Positions 7,168 to 14,693 of a stretch of DNA of 19,186 nucleotides are shown in pieces. Origin of the DNA: JAVVXB01 sp036651815 (lineage in GTDB: Bacteria > Bacillota > Clostridia > Christensenellales > CAG-138); NCBI GenBank assembly GCA_036651815.1, contig JAVVXB010000037.1:1-19186 (forward strand). Reading direction: 5' to 3'. The first letter of the stretch is position 1; each line of letters begins with the position of its first letter. The notes under the pieces were generated by a model, which saw only the letters and a program-made list of their open reading frames with translations, did no database searches and was not told where the DNA came from. The position numbers and the translations under genes are program-made.

Positions 7168-10107
7168 ATGCTGCGGATTGCCCAGTGTACAGATTCGTTT
7201 TTACCCGTCAAGGATGGCGTGGGACGCGTCGCTTACGAATATGCGCGCACTCTAGGGGAACGTGGGCATGCGTGCTATGTGGTAACTCCGCTGGTCAACG
7301 GAGAATGCCGGGCACGGTACCCGTTTGAAATCGTTGATTTTTTATCCGTACCCCAGGTGGGAACGTTCCAATACCGCGCCGGGTTTGCCGCACTCGATAT
7401 CCATTATTTATCGCGGATGGACTCGATTTCGCTGGATTTGGTGCATACGCATTCTCCTGGTGTGGCCGGCATGGAAGCAGCCCGCATAGCAGACCGCCTG
7501 CACATCCCGTTGATTGGCACCTTCCACTCCAAGTATTTTCAGGATTATTTTGCACCGCCCGGAGAAGAACGGGCGGCAACTCAGTCGGCACGTTTTGTGC
7601 TGGATTATTATAACCGCTGTGACGAGATATGGACCGTCAGCGACGATGCAAAAGAATTGCTTTGTGCGCAGGGATTTGCCGGCAACATTGAGGTGTTTGA
7701 AAACGGCACTGATATCAACCTCGCAGAACCTGCGGCCATTGCCCGCTTCAAGGAACGCTTTCATCTGTTAGAAACGCCGATTCTCTTATGCGTGGGTCGG
7801 CTGGAACGCATGAAAAATCTGCCGCGCATTCTGGAAGCGGCAGCAATTTTACGTACGCGTGGCGTGGCGTTCCAGCTTGTGTTCGCGGGGCAGGGGTCGG
7901 AGGAAAGCGCAATCAAAGCCCGCGTTCAGGCGCTTAACCTTGTGACAAACGTGCGGTTTCTCGGGCATATCAGCGATGGCCAAATGCTCAATGCGCTGTA
8001 TGCATCCGCATCGCTGTGCCTGTTTCCTAGTATGAGCATCACCGCAGGACTTGTCGTCTGCGAAGCGGCGGCTCAGGGGACGCCATCCCTTGCAATTGAT
8101 GGCTCAAGCTCCGCACAACGGATTCAAAATGGCGTAAACGGCCTCACCTGCGGCGATACCGCGGCTAGCATGGCGGACGCAATTGATGCATTTCTTGCAG
8201 CGCCGGAGCGCATTGCGGGCATTCGCCAATGCGTGCAGAATACGTTGCCGATGCCTTGGGATTGCGTTGTGGATCGTGTGGAGGAACGCTACCGTGAGCT
8301 CGCGGGCATGGATAAAGCGGTACTCAAACGAAAACGAGGAATCTTTCGCAAAGAATTACAGCAGGTTGATCAATCGCTGGAGAAGCGCACCTTTGATCTC
8401 ATCGTTAAGTTTCTAAAGCAGGATACGCAGCATCTGTATGCATATCCCTACAAACCAAGCAAGCGATCCTGCCTCGTCTGCGCAAACACCGCGCCACTGC
8501 CACGCGCCACACCGGAATCTCAGGGGGTGCGAACCTGCGCACTCAATGCGTTGATTGACGCCATCCAAGCCGATACAACCGCCAACGCGCAACAAATTTT
8601 GGTGATGCGCCATGGCAAGGTGATCGCGGAAGCTAGTTGGGCACCCTATGAAACAGAAATGCCACATCAACTCTATTCATTGAGCAAATCCATCGTTTCC
8701 ACCGCCATTGGACTGCTGGTGGATGAGGGACGGCTTCGCATAGACGAGCGGTTGAGCGATATTTTTTTTGATAAATTGCCGGAAGATCCCACCCATCCCG
8801 CCTATGATATGTGCGTGAGTAATCTGCTCAATATGAGTACCGGCTCACTGTTCAATGAGGTAGGAACGGTTCTTGGCGCGGACTGGGAAAAGGAATTCAT
8901 GCATGCCATGACAAAATTTCCAGTGGGATCAGCCTTTGACTACAATTCCATGAATACCTACATGCTGGCGGCCATCGTACGCAGAAAGACGGGGCAGACC
9001 TGTCTGCAGTATCTTACACCACGCTTGCTGCAACCGCTGGGCATCTCGGATGCGACCTGGGATGTTTGCCCCAATGGAACGGAAAAAGGTGGCTGGGGGC
9101 TGAGCCTATCAATAGAGAGCGTAGCAAAGATCGGGCAGCTGTACTTAAACCATGGCCGATGGTTGGTCAACGGCGAGGAACGGCAACTCCTGAGTGAAGA
9201 TTGGATTGCCGCAGCGACGCAGCAGCAGATCGAAACACCCAACGGCGAGATTACCTATGGGTATGGGCATCAGATGTGGATGACATCCCACACGGGTGCA
9301 TTTCTGTTTAATGGCGCATTTGGTCAATATATGCTTGCTTTACCGGATAAGGACAGTATCGTGGTGATGTTTTCCGGTACTTCCCGGCTGTTTGCTCAGG
9401 GCGGTGTGATGGACGAGGTGGAGACGGCTTTTGCCAACATTACGGATATACCGCTACCGCAGGACGATGCAGCGCAGGAGGCTTTTGCGGTTACCAAAAA
9501 CGGATTGACCGTCCGCTGGCGTAGCGCGTTCTATGATCCGGCGCGCACCGGCATTCCAACAGCAACGTTGGCTGACCGTCTGGATGGACGGGTATATACC
9601 TTTGAACGAAATGTTGCGGGACTGTTTCCAACTATTCTGATGAATGTTATGAACAACTACGCCACCGGCATCGAGCGCATCGCTTTTCGCCGGGAAGCGG
9701 ACGGAAATCTGCGCATGGAGGTTTCCGAAGGAAAGCAGATACATCGACTGATGCTCAGCATGCAGGGCTATACTGCCGCAACAATCCAACAGCGGGAGGA
9801 TTGCTATGCTGTGCGCACCTGTTTCCAGACGGAGCTGACCCAAACGGGCGAATGGATGCTGCATGTCAACATTCATTTTATTGAAACGCCCTTTACGCGG
9901 GTGTTGCATTTCTATTTTAAGGAAGATCGCGTAACGCTGGTGTGCGATGAATCGCCCTCGGTGAAAGATGCTTCGGATATGCTCTTCGAATTGGCTGGTG
10001 TGACTCGAACGCAGGTGTTCCGCGGCATCATGCCATTGCTGCGGCGAGATAAACTCCAGCACACATTGCGCACGTTCATGACCATAACTGTGCAGGGGAA
10101 ATTGTAA
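7168..10107 (+). CDS. Fusion of GT4 glycosyltransferase and beta-lactamase-fold serine hydrolase
   Basis: 979-residue protein in one uninterrupted frame. Residues about 1-390 are a GT-B glycosyltransferase of family GT4: N-terminal TDSFLPVKDGVGRVAYEYA, HTHSPGVAG, the CVGRLERMKNL strand, and the C-terminal VVCEAAAQGTPS motif with E299. The acidic residue expected eight positions earlier (EX7E) is I291, so transferase activity is uncertain. A charged linker (about 390-440) leads to a class C beta-lactamase-like hydrolase/esterase starting at LPRATPESQGV. It has the S504-L-S-K507 catalytic tetrad, Y592-N-S, a GGWGLSLS stretch, and GAFGQ in place of the KTG region. Residues about 770-979 form a further beta-rich tail of unknown role. 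No signal peptide or membrane segment is visible. Start: ATG 7168 with GGGAGG 9 nt upstream. An earlier in-frame start at 7117 lacks a site. Confidence 0.88.
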   Translation: MLRIAQCTDSFLPVKDGVGRVAYEYARTLGERGHACYVVTPLVNGECRARYPFEIVDFLSVPQVGTFQYRAGFAALDIHYLSRMDSISLDLVHTHSPGVAGMEAARIADRLHIPLIGTFHSKYFQDYFAPPGEERAATQSARFVLDYYNRCDEIWTVSDDAKELLCAQGFAGNIEVFENGTDINLAEPAAIARFKERFHLLETPILLCVGRLERMKNLPRILEAAAILRTRGVAFQLVFAGQGSEESAIKARVQALNLVTNVRFLGHISDGQMLNALYASASLCLFPSMSITAGLVVCEAAAQGTPSLAIDGSSSAQRIQNGVNGLTCGDTAASMADAIDAFLAAPERIAGIRQCVQNTLPMPWDCVVDRVEERYRELAGMDKAVLKRKRGIFRKELQQVDQSLEKRTFDLIVKFLKQDTQHLYAYPYKPSKRSCLVCANTAPLPRATPESQGVRTCALNALIDAIQADTTANAQQILVMRHGKVIAEASWAPYETEMPHQLYSLSKSIVSTAIGLLVDEGRLRIDERLSDIFFDKLPEDPTHPAYDMCVSNLLNMSTGSLFNEVGTVLGADWEKEFMHAMTKFPVGSAFDYNSMNTYMLAAIVRRKTGQTCLQYLTPRLLQPLGISDATWDVCPNGTEKGGWGLSLSIESVAKIGQLYLNHGRWLVNGEERQLLSEDWIAAATQQQIETPNGEITYGYGHQMWMTSHTGAFLFNGAFGQYMLALPDKDSIVVMFSGTSRLFAQGGVMDEVETAFANITDIPLPQDDAAQEAFAVTKNGLTVRWRSAFYDPARTGIPTATLADRLDGRVYTFERNVAGLFPTILMNVMNNYATGIERIAFRREADGNLRMEVSEGKQIHRLMLSMQGYTAATIQQREDCYAVRTCFQTELTQTGEWMLHVNIHFIETPFTRVLHFYFKEDRVTLVCDESPSVKDASDMLFELAGVTRTQVFRGIMPLLRRDKLQHTLRTFMTITVQGKL

Positions 10108-10324
10108 GTTTTCGGGTAGGTCGCGGCAAACAGCGTATTGCATGCGGCAACAAAGCATCGTTACATCACATCGAATGAAAAACGCAGGGTTTTGTCTGAA
10201 GATTGTGAGTGATCGACAGATGGGACGATTCGTGGGGAGAACCATCTGTATCAATGAGTTTCATGTAGTTTATACCACATGGGCCGAACATATTTGCTGA
10301 AAAACGCATTTTGGGGAAAATAGC
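10108..10324. other. Spacer between the fusion gene and the rpmH promoter
   Basis: No gene, terminator or DnaA-box cluster is seen. In many Firmicutes dnaA and oriC would lie on this side of rpmH; I see no matches to TTATCCACA or its complement here. Confidence 0.4.
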
Positions 10325-10354
10325 TTGACATAGGAAGCCACGTTCTACTATAAT
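10325..10354 (+). promoter_or_regulatory. Consensus promoter of the rpmH operon
   Basis: A perfect -35 TTGACA (10325-10330) and a perfect -10 TATAAT (10349-10354) are separated by 18 nt. Transcription would begin near 10361, about 93 nt before rpmH. It is the strongest-looking promoter in the window, as expected for a ribosomal protein gene. Confidence 0.85.
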
Positions 10355-10453
10355 AATTAAGGTTATTATCATGTGGAGATATGCCCATATGACAGTATAA
10401 AAGAATATCGGGGCAACCCGTATAAGACTGATGGATAAGAGAGGTGTAAAAAT

Positions 10454-10588
10454 ATGGTACGGACTTATCAGCCGAAGAAACGGCAACGCAGCAAGGTGCA
10501 TGGATTCCGCAAGCGCATGAAGACCGCAGACGGCCGCAACGTGCTCAGACGCAGACGCGCAAAGGGCCGTAAAGTGCTGAGTGCATAA
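10454..10588 (+). CDS. rpmH: 50S ribosomal protein L34
   Basis: Structural protein of the large ribosomal subunit, 44 residues, rich in Arg and Lys. It begins MVRTYQPKKRQRSKVHGF and has the family core GFRKRMKTADGRNVLRRRR and ending KGRKVLSA, which is the full length of bacterial L34. ATG 10454 is preceded by GAGAGGTG at 10439-10446. It is the first gene of the cluster and is followed directly by an intrinsic terminator. That would let it be made in excess over rnpA and the genes behind it. Confidence 0.97.
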   Translation: MVRTYQPKKRQRSKVHGFRKRMKTADGRNVLRRRRAKGRKVLSA

Positions 10589-10621
10589 CGTTTTGCAACC
10601 GATTGTACCGGGCACACAAGC

Positions 10622-10657
10622 GCTTGCGGCGGGCATTTGCTTGCCGCAAGCTTTTTT
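10622..10657 (+). terminator. Intrinsic terminator between rpmH and rnpA
   Basis: GCTTGCGGC (10622-10630) pairs perfectly with GCCGCAAGC (10643-10651) over 9 bp and is followed by six T (10652-10657). It sits 33 nt after rpmH and about 50 nt before rnpA. Partial read-through would feed the downstream genes; no separate promoter is obvious in the gap. Confidence 0.85.
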
Positions 10658-10708
10658 CAGTAGAAGAGGAGAGCCTTTGTACCGCACGGTGGGCATAGTG
10701 AGTAATAT

Positions 10709-11059
10709 TTGAAACGCCAGGATTCCTTAAAACGGAAGAAGGAATTTCGTTACACATACCGTGTCGGAAAATCACAATCCAGCAGGTTATGCGCGCTGGT
10801 GTATGCAAAAAACAGAACAAAAGGTGCAAAAATAGGATTCTCCGTAAGCAAAAAAATCGGAAACAGTGTCATTAGAAACCGTGTCAAGCGCCGCATGCGG
10901 GAGGCGGCAACGCCCCTGGTTGGCGCAATGATGCCGGGGTACAATGTAATCTTCATTGCACGTGATGCAGCTAAGGAAGCACCGTTTCAACAGATCTGTT
11001 TCACGATGCGCACGCTGCTTAGTCGTGCGGGGTTGCTTTCACCGGAGGAATCCGAATGA
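10709..11059 (+). CDS. rnpA: Ribonuclease P protein component
   Basis: Protein subunit of RNase P, which binds the catalytic RNA and helps cleave the 5' leader from precursor tRNAs. The 116-residue protein has the family signature KKIGNSVIRNRVKRRMREA (RNR box) in the middle and the N-terminal LKRKKEFRYTYRVGK that contacts the pre-tRNA leader. Length is normal. The start is TTG 10709; the nearest in-frame alternatives would cut into the conserved N-terminus. The upstream site is weak (GTGAG at 10699-10703). Weak initiation plus the preceding terminator would keep RnpA far below L34. It overlaps yidD by ATGA at 11056-11059. Confidence 0.95.
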   Translation: MKRQDSLKRKKEFRYTYRVGKSQSSRLCALVYAKNRTKGAKIGFSVSKKIGNSVIRNRVKRRMREAATPLVGAMMPGYNVIFIARDAAKEAPFQQICFTMRTLLSRAGLLSPEESE

Positions 11060-11298
11060 AGCGCATTCTCCAGACTCTGATTATAGGCTATCAAAACTAT
11101 ATTTCCCCGATGTTGCGGCCATGCTGCCGCTTTCAACCCACATGCTCGCAGTATGCGCTGGAAGCAATTGAAAAGCACGGCGCACTACGAGGGATGCTGT
11201 TGGCAATTTGGCGGGTGTTGCGCTGCAATCCATTTGGAAAGGGTGGCTATGACCCTGTTCCGGATATCTTTCCCAAGAAGAAAGGGCAACCAATTTGA
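11056..11298 (+). CDS. yidD: Membrane protein insertion efficiency factor YidD
   Basis: Small 80-residue protein thought to assist YidC-dependent insertion at the inner face of the membrane. The family signature is complete: YQNYISPMLRPCCRFQPTCSQYALEAI followed by RCNPFGKGGYDPVP; written separately these are the conserved Cys-rich centre and the C-terminal Gly-Gly-Tyr-Asp-Pro-Val-Pro box. The N-terminal helix is amphipathic. It overlaps rnpA by 4 bp, and the rnpA end (CCGGAGGAATCCG) supplies its ribosome binding site, so the two are translationally coupled. An 83-nt gap separates it from yidC. Confidence 0.95.
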   Translation: MKRILQTLIIGYQNYISPMLRPCCRFQPTCSQYALEAIEKHGALRGMLLAIWRVLRCNPFGKGGYDPVPDIFPKKKGQPI

Positions 11299-11368
11299 GC
11301 GGGGAACCTGTTCCAAAATCCAATTCTACACACATAATTTGATTTCTTGTTACGGTCAACCAACCGAG

Positions 11369-11374
11369 AGGAGG
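11369..11374 (+). promoter_or_regulatory. AGGAGG ribosome binding site that fixes the TTG start of yidC
   Basis: A perfect AGGAGG lies 7 nt before TTG 11382. The first ATG in that frame would remove residues before the first membrane segment, and none of the nearby ATG codons has a comparable site. Confidence 0.75.
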
Positions 11375-11381
11375 GAAATCC

Positions 11382-12356
11382 TTGGAAGGCGATTTCTTTA
11401 TAACACAATGGGCGTTTCTGGGCATGCGCTGGCTCTATGAGTCTCTGACGAATGAGAGCATCGTGCTGACCATTTTGATTGCAACGATTATCATTCGGTT
11501 GTTGTCGGTTTTTGGTGATATCAAATCCAGAAAATCGACCGTCAAGATGCAGGCAGTTCAGCCGCAGCTTGATAAGATTCGTAAAAAATACGAGAACAAT
11601 CCCGAAAAGTTGAATCTTGAACAGCGTAAGTTCATGAAGGAAAACAACGTGAGCATGTTTGGCGGATGTCTGCCGATGTTGATTACCATGCCGCTGTTTT
11701 TCATCTTCATTGCGGCGTTCCGGCAGTGGGGCAACGAGATGATGGTGAAGCTGATTCTCACAATGGAGGAGAATGAGCAGGCCGGTCTCGAAATGTTTGA
11801 GAAATTCAAATTTCTTTGGGTAAACAACATGTGGCAGCCGGACAACGGCATGATGCCCGTGGTGCAGGCCGCGAAGGATTTCTTTGGCAAAGCCAATGCG
11901 GAATTGCCAAAGCTGCTGTATTTCAAGGAGAATCCTGCTGCTTTACAGAAGTTTATTGATCTTGGCTTCTTTGTACAAAATGGCGATAAGATTTCTTTGG
12001 CAAGTATAACGGCGGAGCTAACCGCCAAATACGATCTGTTGATGGCTCCTTGCGTAAACCTATATGCCGGGAAAAGTAATGGATGGTTTATTTTCCCGCT
12101 GTTGGCCGGCGCTTCGATGTTTTTATCAAGCTGGATTATGACAAAGAATCAACCCAAGAATGATGCGGCTGGTAGTACGGGGAAGTTGATGCAGTGGATG
12201 TTTCCGCTCATGTCCGTTTGGTTCTGTATGACCTATAATACGAGCTTTGCACTATATTGGACGTTTAGCAGTTTACTTTCAATTGTGACGACTGTGATCA
12301 TCAACAAATCCATTGAAAAAGACCAGCAAGCAATTGTGGAGGTTTCAAAAAAATGA
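11382..12356 (+). CDS. yidC: Membrane protein insertase YidC/Oxa1
   Basis: Insertase that places and folds proteins in the cytoplasmic membrane, alone or with SecYEG. In the 324 residues the first membrane segment (about 27-45) carries R39, the conserved positive residue of the hydrophilic groove. A cytoplasmic helical hairpin follows (about 46-100, with QPQLDKIRKKY). TM2 lies at about 103-119, and the C-terminal segments include GASMFLSSWIM and FPLMSVWFCMTYNTSFALYW. The outside loop between TM2 and TM3 is long, about 100 residues, against a short loop in Bacillus SpoIIIJ. It lacks the lipoprotein signal of Bacillus YidC. The TTG start at 11382 is supported by AGGAGG. The stop overlaps jag (ATGA). 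Confidence 0.95.
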   Translation: MEGDFFITQWAFLGMRWLYESLTNESIVLTILIATIIIRLLSVFGDIKSRKSTVKMQAVQPQLDKIRKKYENNPEKLNLEQRKFMKENNVSMFGGCLPMLITMPLFFIFIAAFRQWGNEMMVKLILTMEENEQAGLEMFEKFKFLWVNNMWQPDNGMMPVVQAAKDFFGKANAELPKLLYFKENPAALQKFIDLGFFVQNGDKISLASITAELTAKYDLLMAPCVNLYAGKSNGWFIFPLLAGASMFLSSWIMTKNQPKNDAAGSTGKLMQWMFPLMSVWFCMTYNTSFALYWTFSSLLSIVTTVIINKSIEKDQQAIVEVSKK

Positions 12357-13174
12357 GAAGCATGGAGTTTTCCGGTCGCAGCGTGGACGAGGCAATCTTT
12401 CTCGGCTTGAAGGAGATGGGTGTAACCATCGACGAAGTGGAGATTGAAACGCTGAAAACCGAAACAAAAGGTTTGTTTGGCTTTGGCGCCAAGCAGGCGA
12501 TTGTTCGCCTAACAGAACGTGCCGTGCCGTTGGTTCTGGAAATGGAACAGGTGTTTCAGAAGGAAGAAGCCAACCAACGCCATGCGAACGAACGCAACGT
12601 ACGCGGCGGACGTACTCCATACGAACGTAGCAATGGCCGTGCGGGCGGATATTCTGAGCAGCGAGATCACCGCTGTGAGGAAACGGACACGGTGGAAACA
12701 TTCGCCTATTCTGCCGAGTTGGCCGCAGAGATACCCTGTGCGGCATTTCTTCATGAATTATTGGAAAAGATGGGCGTGAAAGCAACCGTGCTGGCAGCGA
12801 ACACCGAAAACGGATTGCGCCTATGCATTGACGCAGATACCATGGGTCTGTTGATCGGGCGCCGTGGCGAAACCCTGGATGCGTTGCAATACATCGTGTC
12901 TCTGGTGGCCAATAAAGGACGCAAGGACGAAGGATATGTGCGCATCACGTTAGATACCGAAGGGTATCGTGTTCGTCGGGAAGAAACGCTGCGCAGACTT
13001 GCAAGGAAAAATGCAGCCCGTGTACGTCAGACTGGACGGGCGGTCACAATGGAGCCGATGAATCCATATGAACGGCGCGTGCTGCACAGTGCGCTACAGG
13101 GATTCCAAGGCGTGACAACCCACAGTGAAGGCGAGGAGCCAAACCGCCACGTGGTAATTGCACCAGCGAAATAA
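12353..13174 (+). CDS. jag: Jag/KhpB RNA-binding protein (Jag-N, KH, R3H)
   Basis: RNA-binding protein that in other Firmicutes (Jag, KhpB, EloR) works with KhpA and affects cell elongation and envelope gene expression. The 273 residues show the Jag-N domain (about 1-52, ending GLFGFGAKQAIV), a low-complexity Arg/Asn/Gly linker (about 70-110), a type II KH domain with the nucleotide-binding loop IGRRGETLDALQYI, and an R3H domain ending NPYERRVLHSALQG with a basic/His tail. It overlaps yidC by 4 bp, with GGAGG about 10 nt before the ATG, so the two are coupled, matching the conserved yidC-jag pairing. A terminator follows. Confidence 0.95.
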   Translation: MRSMEFSGRSVDEAIFLGLKEMGVTIDEVEIETLKTETKGLFGFGAKQAIVRLTERAVPLVLEMEQVFQKEEANQRHANERNVRGGRTPYERSNGRAGGYSEQRDHRCEETDTVETFAYSAELAAEIPCAAFLHELLEKMGVKATVLAANTENGLRLCIDADTMGLLIGRRGETLDALQYIVSLVANKGRKDEGYVRITLDTEGYRVRREETLRRLARKNAARVRQTGRAVTMEPMNPYERRVLHSALQGFQGVTTHSEGEEPNRHVVIAPAK

Positions 13175-13179
13175 CAGGC

Positions 13180-13212
13180 AAGCCGGTAAAGCAAAGCGAT
13201 ACCGGCTTTTTT
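13180..13212 (+). terminator. Intrinsic terminator after jag
   Basis: AAGCCGGT (13180-13187) pairs with ACCGGCTT (13201-13208) across a 13-nt loop, and the T run extends to 13212. It lies 5 nt past the jag stop and only about 20 nt before mnmE, so mnmE depends on read-through or an unseen promoter. Confidence 0.8.
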
Positions 13213-13233
13213 GTATCATGAAAGGGACCTGTC

Positions 13234-14592
13234 TTGCAGAAAGATGAGATAAAACAGATGAATGATACGATTTTTGCGCCATCGTCCGCTATCGGCGGTG
13301 CGATTGCGGTCATACGCATTTCAGGGGATCACGCGGTCCGAGCGATGGCGCTGTTTGACCGGGATTTGACGAACGTGCCGCAGCGGCTGGTCTATGTGCG
13401 CGCACTGGATTGCGGCGAAGTAGTGGACGACTGCATGGCCGTCTGGTTTCCGGCACCCAAGACCTATACGGGCGAGGATATGCTGGAGATCAATTGCCAT
13501 GGCGGGATGCAGACCGTTCGGAAAATTTTGGAAATGCTTGGGGGAATCGGTTTTCGGCCTGCGCAGGGTGGAGAGTTTACCAAGCGCGCGTTTTTAAATG
13601 GGAAAATGGATTTAACGCAGGCTGAAGCAGTTATGGATATCATCACGGCGGATGCAGAGCAGAGCCGAAAGGCCGCCATGTTGCAATTGCATGGGAGCGT
13701 CAGCCGGGAAGTGGAAGCGGTGGAACAGCTGTTGCTGGATGCATTGTCCGGCATTGACGCAGCGATCGATTATCCGGATGAGGCGGAGGAGGATGCGTAT
13801 GCGGCCGTTCCTGAAACCCTTCGCAATGCAATTGAACGAATGGAAAAGCTGATTGCCGATGGACGGCGAGGACGCGTGTTGCGCGACGGATTGCGCGTAG
13901 CGATTCTAGGACGACCCAATGTCGGGAAAAGCTCTTTGATGAATACGCTACTTGGTCATGATCGAGCCATTGTGACCGCAAATGCGGGTACAACGCGCGA
14001 TGTGTTGGATGAGAAAGTGTCGTTTGACGGCGTTCCCATACGGTTGATTGATACGGCAGGGTTACGGGAGACGGAGGACGAGGCAGAGCGTATCGGCGTA
14101 GACCGTGCGCGTGAAGCGATGCGGACGGCGGATGTACGGTGCGTGGTGTTTGATGGCAGCACGGCGTTGACCGATGACGATGCTGCACTGCTACAGGAAA
14201 CATCCGGCGAGGTCCATCGAATTATACTGATCAACAAATGCGATTTGCCCACTCCATGGACGGTGGAAACGTTGACTGCAGAACGGGTGGAACAGGGACA
14301 GATTTGTCGTGTCAGCGCAAAGACCGGAGCGGGGCTGGATACGCTGAAACAACGAATTTTGGAAATGGCTGCACCGGAGCAGCAGGATTGTACCTGTATC
14401 ACCAATGAACGGCATATGCATCTGCTGGAGCAGGCACTGCAAGCACTGTGTTCAGCAACGGAATCGGGCGAACTCGACTGTTTGGCAACCGATATTCAAA
14501 ATGCGCTGCATTATCTGGGTGCGATCACGGGTACAGATGTGGATGCGGCAGTGATTGAACGAATTTTCGAACGATTTTGCGTCGGGAAATAG
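13234..14592 (+). CDS. mnmE: tRNA modification GTPase MnmE
   Basis: GTPase that, with MnmG, forms the cmnm5U modification at the wobble base of certain tRNAs. In the 452 residues an N-terminal folate-binding domain (FAPSSAIGGAIAVIRISG, then EINCHGG and EFTKRAFLNGKMDLTQAEAV) leads to a helical region. The G domain is inserted in it: P-loop GRPNVGKS (226-233), TTRD switch, DTAGLRE and NKCD. The protein ends in the conserved FCVGK with the functional C449. TTG 13234 has AAAGGGA 6 nt upstream. ATG 13258 is a real alternative and would match many homologues that begin MxDTI. The usual partner mnmG does not follow; a transporter gene does. Confidence 0.96.
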   Translation: MQKDEIKQMNDTIFAPSSAIGGAIAVIRISGDHAVRAMALFDRDLTNVPQRLVYVRALDCGEVVDDCMAVWFPAPKTYTGEDMLEINCHGGMQTVRKILEMLGGIGFRPAQGGEFTKRAFLNGKMDLTQAEAVMDIITADAEQSRKAAMLQLHGSVSREVEAVEQLLLDALSGIDAAIDYPDEAEEDAYAAVPETLRNAIERMEKLIADGRRGRVLRDGLRVAILGRPNVGKSSLMNTLLGHDRAIVTANAGTTRDVLDEKVSFDGVPIRLIDTAGLRETEDEAERIGVDRAREAMRTADVRCVVFDGSTALTDDDAALLQETSGEVHRIILINKCDLPTPWTVETLTAERVEQGQICRVSAKTGAGLDTLKQRILEMAAPEQQDCTCITNERHMHLLEQALQALCSATESGELDCLATDIQNALHYLGAITGTDVDAAVIERIFERFCVGK

Positions 14593-14693
14593 CAGATGAC
14601 CCCGCAAACGAATTACGTAAGAACATTCGCTAAACTTATGAGCCGTACGGACTGACTAGAACGGATTAAAGAGTTGAACGAGGAGAATGAAAT

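Noticed and set aside
9454..10254. Long minus-strand open frame of 266 codons
   Set aside because: It lies antisense to the C-terminal region of the fusion protein, has no ribosome binding site and no recognisable motif. The plus-strand frame is clearly coding.
10108..10453. Replication origin next to rpmH
   Set aside because: No cluster of DnaA boxes or AT-rich unwinding element was found, and dnaA is not adjacent.
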